Source: Mycobacterium paraterrae
GTDB lineage: Bacteria; Actinomycetota; Actinomycetes; Mycobacteriales; Mycobacteriaceae
Reading direction: 5' to 3'
DNA length: 64,000 bases
Assembly (NCBI RefSeq): GCF_022430545.2
Contig: NZ_CP092488.2
Coordinates: forward strand, 2,728,001 to 2,792,000
Shown here piece by piece: positions 18,635-26,067 of the stretch. A model generated the notes under the pieces. That model saw only the letters and a list, made by a program, of their open reading frames with translations, made no database searches and was not told where the DNA came from. A program made the position numbers and the translations under genes. The first letter of the stretch is position 1; every line of letters starts with the position of its first letter.

Positions 18635-20062
18635 TTAGCGGCTGGCCTGAGTAGTCTGCGGAGCAGCTGAAAGATGTTGACCCAGTAGCGTTTCCAACTT
18701 CTCGTTGGCCGACCGCAACCCCGCGATGATCAGCCCGAACACCTTGTTGCGCACCTTCTCGGACTGACCTACCAGCGGCGCGTACATGTGCCGCATCAAG
18801 TCCAGGCGCGCCCCGCTCAGCCAGTTCATCAGCTCGGCATCGGAGAACCAGATGATCTGGTTGCGCTGCTCGGCGAGCGTGGTGGTGAGCCAGTCGAGGT
18901 CGGTGTTGGGGTGGGGGACCGGCTGGCACAGCCGATTTCGCGTCTCGTCGTCGCCGTAGGAGGCCTCGACGTGAGCGATCATGCCGGAGCTGAACACCTG
19001 CTGGCAGCCGCGGATACTCTGCAGGGTGATCCGGTTCTCGTCGAAAACCGTTACTGCCGGTCGTTTCTCGAGGCCGTCGGCGCTGCAGTCGACGTAGAGC
19101 GCCGAGCCGTCGACGGCGATCTCACCGTCGTCGAGCACGACCTTTCCCGGTTCGATGCTGAGGACTCGGCCCAACCGGACCACGTCGCCGATTCGGCGCA
19201 GCTGGTCGAGTTCGGTCTTGGTCACGTTCGCGCAGCGGTACATGGTGGGACGCACCGTCGGATCCAGCCGCAGCAGGTTGCCGCATTCCTCCAAGCGCTC
19301 GAACAGGTCGGCCACGTCGGTGGCCGCCTCGATCGCCATAAGACGCTGGGCGAACCCGGCCTGGAACCGCTCCAGGAACTGCGGGCCGGGCTGGATGTTG
19401 GCGCGGTCCATCAGCCACGAGTCACGCGGCATGATCCAGGTCAGCCGCTCGGGCGGAACACCGTTGCGCAGCAACCACAAACACGCGTCGATACCGGTTT
19501 TGCCGGCGCCGACGATGACGAAACGATCGCGGTCGACCGCGTTGGCGGGCAAATCGTTGGGCGGCACGCAGTCGATACCGTCGGCGACCGCGTAGGCCGG
19601 CGGCCGCATCGACGGCACCGTCGTCTGCAGGTAGGTTGCGTCTACGATCCGGGCGCGGACGTCGACGCTGTGGTCGCCGCCGGACAGCGAGCGGAAGCGG
19701 CCGTCGCCCAGATACTCGGCCATCGGGAAGTAGGAGACCCGCCCGCTCGGCAACAGCTCCTGATGCATCACTTTGTCGAAGTAGGAGCAGATCTCGCCGA
19801 CGGTGGCCAGCTCGTAAAGCCCTTCGTTCCAACCGAGTTGATCGATGCTGTCACTGCCCAGCCCGCGGGAGTTGACACCGTAATAGGCCGACGGCTGGTG
19901 CAGCCGGACAAAGGGATAGGCGCTGTTCCAATGACCGCCCGGTGAATGCCCGCGGTCGACGATCACCACCTGCGCGTCGGTCTCGGCCACCAAAGTGTCG
20001 GTGAACGCCATGCCCATCGCGCCGGCGCCGACCACCAGGTAGTCGGTGTCGATGGTTGTCAC
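18635..20062 (-). CDS. FAD/NAD(P)-binding oxidoreductase
   Basis: A 475-residue flavoprotein. GTG 20062 is chosen because GGGGGGAC lies just upstream and the dinucleotide-binding motif follows at once: YLVVGAGAMGMAF near residue 8; a second GxGxxG, IVGAGKTGIDACLW, lies near residue 200, as in flavin monooxygenases. The C-terminal 70 residues are alpha-helical and not recognised. It starts 29 bp after the rskA stop and is probably the third gene of the sigK-rskA transcript, so it may belong to the SigK response. Substrate is unknown. Confidence 0.87.
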   Translation of the reverse strand: MTTIDTDYLVVGAGAMGMAFTDTLVAETDAQVVIVDRGHSPGGHWNSAYPFVRLHQPSAYYGVNSRGLGSDSIDQLGWNEGLYELATVGEICSYFDKVMHQELLPSGRVSYFPMAEYLGDGRFRSLSGGDHSVDVRARIVDATYLQTTVPSMRPPAYAVADGIDCVPPNDLPANAVDRDRFVIVGAGKTGIDACLWLLRNGVPPERLTWIMPRDSWLMDRANIQPGPQFLERFQAGFAQRLMAIEAATDVADLFERLEECGNLLRLDPTVRPTMYRCANVTKTELDQLRRIGDVVRLGRVLSIEPGKVVLDDGEIAVDGSALYVDCSADGLEKRPAVTVFDENRITLQSIRGCQQVFSSGMIAHVEASYGDDETRNRLCQPVPHPNTDLDWLTTTLAEQRNQIIWFSDAELMNWLSGARLDLMRHMYAPLVGQSEKVRNKVFGLIIAGLRSANEKLETLLGQHLSAAPQTTQASR

Positions 20063-20091
20063 GCCAAGTCCCCCCTCGGTGGCGTACGCCG

Positions 20092-20787
20092 TTACGTCAG
20101 CGGCAGTTTCGCGAAAATCTTTCCGGTCGGCTGCGGCGACCCGTCGCCGGGTTCGACGGTGAACGCCAGCATGCTGGAGTTCTGCAGGCTGCCGAAGGTG
20201 TGGGTCGTCGACGGCAGCACGGCGGCGGCGTCCATCGTGCCTGCCGACTGCGGACCCTTGTCGCCGACCAACCACATCTGGTAGACGGTGCCCTGCGTCG
20301 GCGGCGGCACGTTGTTCATCAGCAGCACAGCGCCATTGCGCTCACGTGAGAACACCACCGTTGCCGTTCCACCGGCGATCGGCGTGGACGCCGTTCGCAC
20401 GTCGGGCGCGGCCATGATCTGCTCGGCCATGGTCGGAGTTTGGTGGGGGCGCAGCGCGATACCCGCGCCGAACGCGGCAAGCGCCACCACGATCGCGGCG
20501 GCCGCCGCCAACAGAGCAGTGCGCCACCTAGACGGCCGCGCCGAGTCGCGCTGAACGCGGGCCAACACCGCCGCGCGCAGGCGATCGGGTGGTTCGGTGG
20601 CCGTCGCGGCCGACACGACGGCCAGCGCCTCACGCACCGCGCGGACCTCGTCGTTGAAGGCGTTCACCACCGCCGACGGTGCGGCGGCGAGTTGCCGATC
20701 GATGGAGGCGCGTTCGTCGTCGGAAATGGCGTTCAATGCATACGGCGTGGCAAGTTCCAGCAGGCCGAAGTCGGCGGGTCCGGTCAT
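20092..20787 (-). CDS. rskA: anti-sigma-K factor RskA
   Basis: A 231-residue membrane-bound anti-sigma factor. The cytoplasmic N-terminal domain (about residues 1-85, FGLLELATPYALNAISDDER) binds SigK, one membrane helix is at about 90-112, and the extracytoplasmic RskA C-terminal domain follows (VYQMWLVGDKGPQSAGTM). Length matches Rv0444c (232). Its ATG overlaps the sigK stop by 4 bp. In M. tuberculosis RskA is cleaved by regulated proteolysis to release SigK. Confidence 0.96.
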   Translation of the reverse strand: MTGPADFGLLELATPYALNAISDDERASIDRQLAAAPSAVVNAFNDEVRAVREALAVVSAATATEPPDRLRAAVLARVQRDSARPSRWRTALLAAAAAIVVALAAFGAGIALRPHQTPTMAEQIMAAPDVRTASTPIAGGTATVVFSRERNGAVLLMNNVPPPTQGTVYQMWLVGDKGPQSAGTMDAAAVLPSTTHTFGSLQNSSMLAFTVEPGDGSPQPTGKIFAKLPLT

Positions 20788-21344
20788 GACACCCCCAAGC
20801 AGCCGCGCAGTCCGCGCAACGCGTCACGCATCCGCGACTTGATCGTCGACAGGTTCGCCGACAACCGCTGCGAGACTTCGGCGTAGGTCAACCCGCCGTA
20901 GTACGCCATCTCGATGCACTGGCGCTGCACGTCGGTCAACGAGTCCAGGCATGCCGTCACGCGACGGCGTTCGTCGGCGGCGATCGCCGAGTCGGCGACC
21001 AGATCACCGGGTCGCTCGACGGTTGCCGCGCCGTAGCGCGACTCTCGCTGGCCGGCCGATTGTTCGGCGCGCACCCGGTCGACGGCGCGGCGGTGGGCCA
21101 TGGTCATCAGCCACGACAGCGCGGAACCCTTCGACGGGTCGTAGGCGCCCGCGGTCCGCCACACCTCCAGGTAGACCTCCTGGGTGGTCTCCTCGCTGTA
21201 GCCCGAATCTCGCAGCACACGGGTGATCAGGCCGTACACTCGCGACCTGGTTTGGTCGTAGAACCCGGCGAACGCGTCGGCGTCGCGGCGTGCCACCTGG
21301 CGCAGCAACGAGTCCAGGTCGGCGCCGTCCCTCGGTTGGGTCAT
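20784..21344 (-). CDS. sigK: ECF sigma factor SigK
   Basis: A 186-residue extracytoplasmic-function sigma factor, close to M. tuberculosis SigK (187). Region 2 is near residues 25-90 (FYDQTRSRVYGLITRVLRDS, then SEETTQEVYLEVWR) and region 4 near 130-180 (QRQCIEMAYYGGLTYAEVSQ). The start at 21344 matches the M. tuberculosis N-terminus; longer frames upstream are not supported. It sits beside its predicted target genes ufaA1, mpt83, dipZ and mpt70 rather than far from them. Confidence 0.97.
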   Translation of the reverse strand: MTQPRDGADLDSLLRQVARRDADAFAGFYDQTRSRVYGLITRVLRDSGYSEETTQEVYLEVWRTAGAYDPSKGSALSWLMTMAHRRAVDRVRAEQSAGQRESRYGAATVERPGDLVADSAIAADERRRVTACLDSLTDVQRQCIEMAYYGGLTYAEVSQRLSANLSTIKSRMRDALRGLRGCLGVS

Positions 21345-21352
21345 CGCTCGGT

Positions 21353-21443
21353 AGCCTAACGGCTCCAGAACTGCGGTCGTCATTTTCGGGCCGATCCGGA
21401 TGCTTCCGGGATGAAATTCGATGTCAGCGGCCGCCTCGGACCG
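21353..21443 (-). promoter_or_regulatory. possible sigK promoters (weak)
   Basis: Two candidates on the minus strand. CGGTCC (21443-21438), 16 bp, TCGAAT (21421-21416) is a loose match to the SigK-type promoters found nearby but has one extra spacer base. TAGGCT (21358-21353) lies eight bases before the sigK ATG and could be a -10 for near-leaderless housekeeping transcription. Neither is strong. Confidence 0.25.
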
Positions 21444-21493
21444 CGCCAGCAGTGCGACTGCCGGCGCCCTCGACATGGTGGCCAAGTCGGTGC

Positions 21494-22831
21494 TCATGGG
21501 GCGGCGAGGTTGACGAAGGTCCACTGGTAGACATTGAGGTTGCCGGAGCGGAACCCGGCTTCGCGGTCGGCCAGGTACAGCTCCCACATCCGGGCGAATA
21601 CCTCGTCAAAACCAACGTGCGCCAATGTCTTCCGACGCTGAAGGAACCGTTCCCGCCACAACCGAAGGGTTTCCGCGTAGTGTCCGCGCAGCGACAGCGT
21701 GTGGATCGGCCGCAAGTCGCTTTCCTGCTCGACGACGTCGAGAATCGCCTTGCTCGATGGAATCGCGCCGCCGGGAAAGATGTACTTCTGCAGCCAGGTC
21801 AGCCGGTCTCGGGTGGCGAGCATCTGCTCGTGGGGGCACGCGATCGCCTGGATCACTACGTTGCCGCCGGGTTTGACGAGCCGTCCGGCGGTGCGCAGGA
21901 ACTCCGGCCACGCGCGATGCCCCACGGCCTCGATCATCTCCACCGAAATCACGGCGTCGTAGCATCCGTCGACGTCGTGATAGTCGGCCGCCACTAAACG
22001 CACCCGGTCCGATTGACCTGCCGCGAGGACCCGCTGACGAGCCAGCCAAACCTGGCGCTCGGACGGGCTGACGGAGTGGACTACGGCGCCGCGTACGGCC
22101 GCACGAATGCACAACTCGCCCCATCCGCTGCCGAGCTCCAGGAGCCGGGTTCCAGGTCCCACGTGGGCCGCGTCGAGCAGTCGGTCGATCTTGCGGCGCT
22201 GCGCCGCGGCGAGGTCGTCCCATGACGCAGGCAACCGGTCGAACAGCGCGCTCGAATAGGTCATCGTCTCGTCGAGGAACTCGATGAACAAATCGCTGGA
22301 CAGGTCGTCGAAATGTGCCGCGATATTCCGCAACATCTGTTCTCGGCCGTTATGTGACGAATGCGATTGCGGCCGAAAGGCATTGAGGTCGAGCCAGCAC
22401 AGCTCGCTGGGAACCATCTCGTTGAGTGCGGGCGCCAGCGCGGTGAGCACCCCGACGAGATCTCGGGATTCCCACTCGCCAGCCATGTAGGACTCGCCGA
22501 AGCCGATCAGGCCATGCCGTCCGAGTCTGCGGGCCAACCGGTCCGGCTCGTCCACCGTCAGGACTGGTGCCGCGGCGCCGCCCGCCCCGATCACAGTTCC
22601 GTCGGGGTACTCGAGCCGGATCGGCAGGGGAGCGACCGCGCGGCGCAGCAACCGATCGGCGACGACCGCCGAAGCGGTTGCGAGCGCACCGGACGGCACC
22701 GTGAAGACTTCCGGCCACATCGCCGAGTCGGCACTGGGCGGCCGGCCGAGGCTGTGGTGGTGGAAAGCGGGTCCTGCGAACGCGATCTCTGCGGTGTCGT
22801 CGACCACGGACAGGTGGCATGGCTGTTGCAC
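21494..22831 (-). CDS. ufaA1: cyclopropane-fatty-acyl-phospholipid synthase-like methyltransferase UfaA1
   Basis: A SAM-dependent methyltransferase of the cyclopropane synthase family, orthologous to Rv0447c (427 residues). Key segments are HGLIGFGESYMAGEWESRDL, the SAM loop LLELGSGWGELC, SVEMIEAVGHRAWPEFL and WLQKYIFPGGAIPSS. It probably alkylates unsaturated phospholipid acyl chains. The start is uncertain: the frame opens at ATG 22840, but that codon lies inside a SigK-like -10 (22844-22839), so GTG 22831, eight bases downstream, is proposed as a leaderless start (445 residues); GTG 22807 and ATG 22720 are alternatives. Confidence 0.9.
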   Translation of the reverse strand: MQQPCHLSVVDDTAEIAFAGPAFHHHSLGRPPSADSAMWPEVFTVPSGALATASAVVADRLLRRAVAPLPIRLEYPDGTVIGAGGAAAPVLTVDEPDRLARRLGRHGLIGFGESYMAGEWESRDLVGVLTALAPALNEMVPSELCWLDLNAFRPQSHSSHNGREQMLRNIAAHFDDLSSDLFIEFLDETMTYSSALFDRLPASWDDLAAAQRRKIDRLLDAAHVGPGTRLLELGSGWGELCIRAAVRGAVVHSVSPSERQVWLARQRVLAAGQSDRVRLVAADYHDVDGCYDAVISVEMIEAVGHRAWPEFLRTAGRLVKPGGNVVIQAIACPHEQMLATRDRLTWLQKYIFPGGAIPSSKAILDVVEQESDLRPIHTLSLRGHYAETLRLWRERFLQRRKTLAHVGFDEVFARMWELYLADREAGFRSGNLNVYQWTFVNLAAP

Positions 22832-22838
22832 GTCAGGC

Positions 22839-22865
22839 ATTCGGAGCGGACGGCGTCGTGGATGA
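22839..22865 (-). promoter_or_regulatory. SigK-type promoter of ufaA1
   Basis: TCATCC (22865-22860), 15 bp, CCGAAT (22844-22839) on the minus strand. The -10 equals the published SigK -10 and the spacing equals the mpt83, dipZ and mpt70 boxes in this window. Confidence 0.7.
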
Positions 22866-22881
22866 CGGCGGGAAACACCAC

Positions 22882-22908
22882 CCGTCCCTGAGGGTGAGTG
22901 CTCCGAAT
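22882..22908 (+). promoter_or_regulatory. SigK-type promoter of mpt83
   Basis: CCGTCC (22882-22887), 15 bp, CCGAAT (22903-22908). It lies 36 bp before the mpt83 ATG, leaving room for a short leader with the site AAAGGAG. It is back to back with the ufaA1 promoter. Confidence 0.75.
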
Positions 22909-22944
22909 GCTTTGCGTTAGGCCCCTGACAAAGGAGTTACGCGA

Positions 22945-23607
22945 ATGAAAATCGGCCACAGTAAGACGCTCGCGATGAGCCTGGCGGCGCTCGCGGCGGT
23001 GGGCATGTCGGCGTGTTCGAGCAACAAGTCGGACTCGGCGCAACAGAGCACCGCACAGCCGGCAAGCAGCTCTGCGGCGCCGGCCATGACCGGGCCGGCG
23101 GCGGCCCCGTCGAGCGACCTGATCGGACCCGGTTGCTCGGATTACGCTGCGCTGCACCCGAGCGGGCCGGCCTCGGTGGCCGGAATGGCTCAGGATCCGG
23201 TTGCAACGGCCGCGTCGAACAACCCGATGTTGTCGACGCTGACCGAGGCGCTGTCGGGCAAGTTGAACCCGCAGGTCAACCTGGTCGACACACTGAACAA
23301 CGGCCAGTACACGGTGTTCGCGCCGACCAATGATGCGTTCGCGAAACTGCCGGCGAGCACCATCGACGAGCTCAAGACCAACGCCGACAAGTTGAAGAGC
23401 ATCCTGACTTTCCATGTGGTGCAAGGCCAGTCGAGCCCAGCCAAGGTCGACGGCACGCACAAGACGCTGCAGGGCGCCGAGCTGAACGTGACCGGCCAAG
23501 GCAACGGACTCAAGGTCAACGACGCCGGCTTGGTGTGCGGAGGGGTGCACACCGCCAACGCGACGGTGTACATGATCGACACTGTGCTGGTGCCGCCCAG
23601 CCAGTAG
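22945..23607 (+). CDS. mpt83: MPT83-like cell-surface fasciclin lipoprotein
   Basis: A 220-residue lipoprotein, the same length as M. tuberculosis MPT83 (Rv2873). The lipobox GMSAC ends at Cys24, followed by a Ser/Ala/Pro-rich linker (residues 25-60) and one fasciclin (FAS1) domain with VDTLNNGQYTVFAPTNDAF and SILTFHVVQGQSSP; the C-terminal GLVCGGVHTANATVYMIDTV is nearly identical to the known antigen. It sits behind a SigK-type promoter with rskA-sigK nearby. A strong hairpin follows, before dipZ. Confidence 0.96.
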   Translation: MKIGHSKTLAMSLAALAAVGMSACSSNKSDSAQQSTAQPASSSAAPAMTGPAAAPSSDLIGPGCSDYAALHPSGPASVAGMAQDPVATAASNNPMLSTLTEALSGKLNPQVNLVDTLNNGQYTVFAPTNDAFAKLPASTIDELKTNADKLKSILTFHVVQGQSSPAKVDGTHKTLQGAELNVTGQGNGLKVNDAGLVCGGVHTANATVYMIDTVLVPPSQ

Positions 23608-23623
23608 CGGTCAGGCGTCGCGC

Positions 23624-23656
23624 GATAGGGCAGCCCGGTATCCGGGCTGCCCTATC
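23624..23656. terminator. 15-bp perfect hairpin between mpt83 and dipZ
   Basis: GATAGGGCAGCCCGG, loop TAT, CCGGGCTGCCCTATC. It has no U-tract, so it may be a mycobacterial I-shaped terminator, an attenuator or an mRNA 3'-end stabiliser that lets mpt83 accumulate more than dipZ. Confidence 0.7.
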
Positions 23657-23675
23657 TCACGTCGAGGGCCCGTAC

Positions 23676-23702
23676 CAATCCGAGCACACCCTCGTCGCGA
23701 AT
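23676..23702 (+). promoter_or_regulatory. SigK-type promoter of dipZ
   Basis: CAATCC (23676-23681), 15 bp, GCGAAT (23697-23702), one mismatch in the -10. It ends one base before the ATG at 23704, so a transcript from it would begin near 23709. Confidence 0.5.
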
Positions 23703-23703
23703 A

Positions 23704-25410
23704 ATGATTGTGGTGTCGCTCGCATTGATCGGCCTCCTGGGGGGCCTCATCACCGGTATCTCGCCGTGCATCCTTCCGGTGCTACCGGTGGTCTTCTTCT
23801 CCGGAACCACCAACGCCGAAGACATGGTCGTCGACACCAAACGTGATGTGTCGCGGCCGTATCGGGTCATCGCGGGGCTGGTGCTGAGCTTCAGCTTGGT
23901 AACGCTGCTCGGTTCGGCATTGCTGTCGTTGTTGCATCTCCCACAGGATGCCATTCGGTGGGTGGCGTTGGTCGCATTGGTGGCAATTGGCCTTGGCCTG
24001 ATCTTTCCGCGTGTCGAAGAATTGCTGGAAAAGCCGTTCTCCCGTATTCCGCAAAAGCGGATCATGCAGCGCGCCAATGGTTTCGGTCTAGGACTGGCGC
24101 TGGGCGTGCTGTATGTTCCCTGCGCGGGTCCAGTACTGGCGGCGATCGTCGTTGCCGGGGCTACCGCGCAGATCGGCCTGCCCATCATCGTGCTCACATG
24201 TGCATTTGCGGTGGGCACTGCGGTACCGCTGCTCTGTTTTGCGGTAGCAGGTGAGCGAATCGCGCACCGCGTCGGCACTTTTCGGCGGCATCAGCGCGCC
24301 ATCCGGGTAGCGGCGGGAATCGTGACGATTCTGCTGGCGGTCGCGTTGGTGTTCAACCTTCCGGCCGCACTGCAGCGGGCGCTGCCCGACTACACCGCGT
24401 CGCTGCAGGACAAGCTGGCGCGCGACAAGCAGGTCCAGCAACAGCTCGGTGGCATCGTCAACGATCAGAACAGGGAGTTGTCGAATTGCGCCAAGCCATC
24501 GGAACAGCTGCAAAGTTGCGGGCAGGCACCCGACCTCAAGGGCATCGTGTCTTGGCTGAACACTCCGGGTGGCAAGCCGATCGATCTGCATGAGCTGCAT
24601 GGCAAGGTGGTGTTGATCGACTTCTGGGCCTACTCCTGCATCAACTGCCAACGCGCCATCCCGCACGTTGAGGGCTGGTACAAGGCCTATCGCGACAGCG
24701 GTTTCGAGGTAATCGGCGTGCACACCCCCGAGTACGCGTTCGAGAAGGTCACCGACAATGTGAAGAAAGGCGCGGCCGACCTCGGCATCACCTACCCCAT
24801 CGCCCAGGACAACAGCTACTCGACCTGGACCAACTACCGAAACCGTTATTGGCCGGCCGAATATGTCATCGATGCGAATGGCGTTGTGCGGCATATCAAA
24901 TTCGGCGAGGGCGATTATGACGGCACCGAGAAGTTGATCCGGCAGTTGCTCACGTCTGCGCGGCCCGGAGTATCGTTGCCACCCTCGGTGGATGCGCCCG
25001 ACACCACCCCCACGGCGGGCCTGACGCCCGAGACGTACTTCGGCGTCGGGAAAATGTCGAACTACGCCGGCATCGGTGTGTACGACCAAGGACAGGCGAC
25101 GTTTTCCTACCCCCCGACGTTGCCGCCCGATACCTTTGCGTTGCAGGGGCCTTGGGCGCTGGACTACCAAGGCGCGACCGCCGACGGTGACGCGGCGCGC
25201 ATCAAACTCAACTACCACGCCAAGCACGTTTACATGGTCGTCGGTGGTACCGGCGGCCTCGAGGTGACGCGGGACGGGAAGACGACGTCGGTGCCGATCA
25301 GCGGGCCGCCTACCTCACACGAGATCGCCACCAGAGACCAAGTGGCAAGCGGGACACTCGACATCGGCGTCAGCAAAGGGCTGCAGGTGTTCTCCTTCAC
25401 CTACGGCTGA
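23704..25410 (+). CDS. dipZ: DipZ: CcdA/DsbD-like membrane thiol transporter fused to thioredoxin domain
   Basis: A 568-residue fusion. Residues 1-215 form a CcdA-like domain of about six helices with the paired cysteines GISPCILPVLP (Cys22) and VPCAGPV (Cys140) that pass electrons across the membrane. An extracytoplasmic thioredoxin-like domain follows with the redox pair CINC (Cys312/Cys315) in FWAYSCINCQRAIPHV, then a C-terminal beta-rich domain (about 425-568). It lies between mpt83 and mpt70 as in M. tuberculosis (Rv2874, 695 residues as annotated). If the SigK-type box ending at 23702 is used, translation would start at GTG 23710, two codons downstream, from a leaderless mRNA. Confidence 0.94.
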   Translation: MIVVSLALIGLLGGLITGISPCILPVLPVVFFSGTTNAEDMVVDTKRDVSRPYRVIAGLVLSFSLVTLLGSALLSLLHLPQDAIRWVALVALVAIGLGLIFPRVEELLEKPFSRIPQKRIMQRANGFGLGLALGVLYVPCAGPVLAAIVVAGATAQIGLPIIVLTCAFAVGTAVPLLCFAVAGERIAHRVGTFRRHQRAIRVAAGIVTILLAVALVFNLPAALQRALPDYTASLQDKLARDKQVQQQLGGIVNDQNRELSNCAKPSEQLQSCGQAPDLKGIVSWLNTPGGKPIDLHELHGKVVLIDFWAYSCINCQRAIPHVEGWYKAYRDSGFEVIGVHTPEYAFEKVTDNVKKGAADLGITYPIAQDNSYSTWTNYRNRYWPAEYVIDANGVVRHIKFGEGDYDGTEKLIRQLLTSARPGVSLPPSVDAPDTTPTAGLTPETYFGVGKMSNYAGIGVYDQGQATFSYPPTLPPDTFALQGPWALDYQGATADGDAARIKLNYHAKHVYMVVGGTGGLEVTRDGKTTSVPISGPPTSHEIATRDQVASGTLDIGVSKGLQVFSFTYG

Positions 25411-25423
25411 TTTACGTATCAGC

Positions 25424-25450
25424 CCGTCCGCGTTGCGTCCAGCTCCGAAC
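25424..25450 (+). promoter_or_regulatory. SigK-type promoter of mpt70
   Basis: CCGTCC (25424-25429), 15 bp, CCGAAC (25445-25450). The -35 and spacing are identical to the mpt83 promoter; the -10 differs at the last base. Confidence 0.68.
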
Positions 25451-25488
25451 AACCTGTGTCCAGCAAAAAACACGTGAGGAGCTTTAAC

Positions 25489-26067
25489 GTGAGCACCATT
25501 CACACCAAGGTCGTGCCGGCAGTGGCCGCCGCGATGGGTATCGCCGTGTCCACCTGTGCGCCCGCGACGGCCGCGCCGAACCTGGTCGGGGCCGGTTGCG
25601 CCAATTACGCGGCAACCCACCCCAGTGGACCCGCATCGGTATCCGGCATGTCGCAGGACCCCGTGGCGGTGGCGGCATCGAACAACCCCGAACTGACCAC
25701 GCTCACCGCAGCTTTGTCGGGCAAGCTCAACCCGCAGGTGAACCTCGTCGACACTTTGAACAACGGCCAGTTCACGGTCTTCGCCCCGACTGACGCCGCT
25801 TTCAACAAGCTGCCGGCCGACACCATCAACGACCTGAAGACCAATTCGGACAAGCTGAAGAGCATCCTGACCTACCACGTGGTGAAGGGACAGCTCAGTC
25901 CCGCACAGGTGGACGGCTCGCATAACACCGTCCAAGGTGCTCCGGTGAATGTGACCGGTATGGGCGACGGAGTCAGGGTCAACGACGCGGGCCTGGTCTG
26001 TGGTGGCGTGCCCACCGCCAACGCGACGGTGTACATGATCGACACGGTGTTGTTGCCGCCCGCCTAG
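25489..26067 (+). CDS. mpt70: MPT70-like secreted fasciclin protein
   Basis: A 192-residue secreted protein from GTG 25489, chosen for the AGGAG seven bases upstream and the match to M. tuberculosis MPT70 (193). A signal peptide (HTKVVPAVAAAMGIAVSTCA...) is cut near residue 30 at ATAAPN; the rest is one FAS1 domain (VDTLNNGQFTVFAPTDAAF and SILTYHVVKGQ), very close to the neighbouring MPT83 but without its lipobox. The stop shares a base with the start of the next methyltransferase, so it heads an operon with that gene and an MFS transporter behind a SigK-type promoter. Confidence 0.95.
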   Translation: MSTIHTKVVPAVAAAMGIAVSTCAPATAAPNLVGAGCANYAATHPSGPASVSGMSQDPVAVAASNNPELTTLTAALSGKLNPQVNLVDTLNNGQFTVFAPTDAAFNKLPADTINDLKTNSDKLKSILTYHVVKGQLSPAQVDGSHNTVQGAPVNVTGMGDGVRVNDAGLVCGGVPTANATVYMIDTVLLPPA

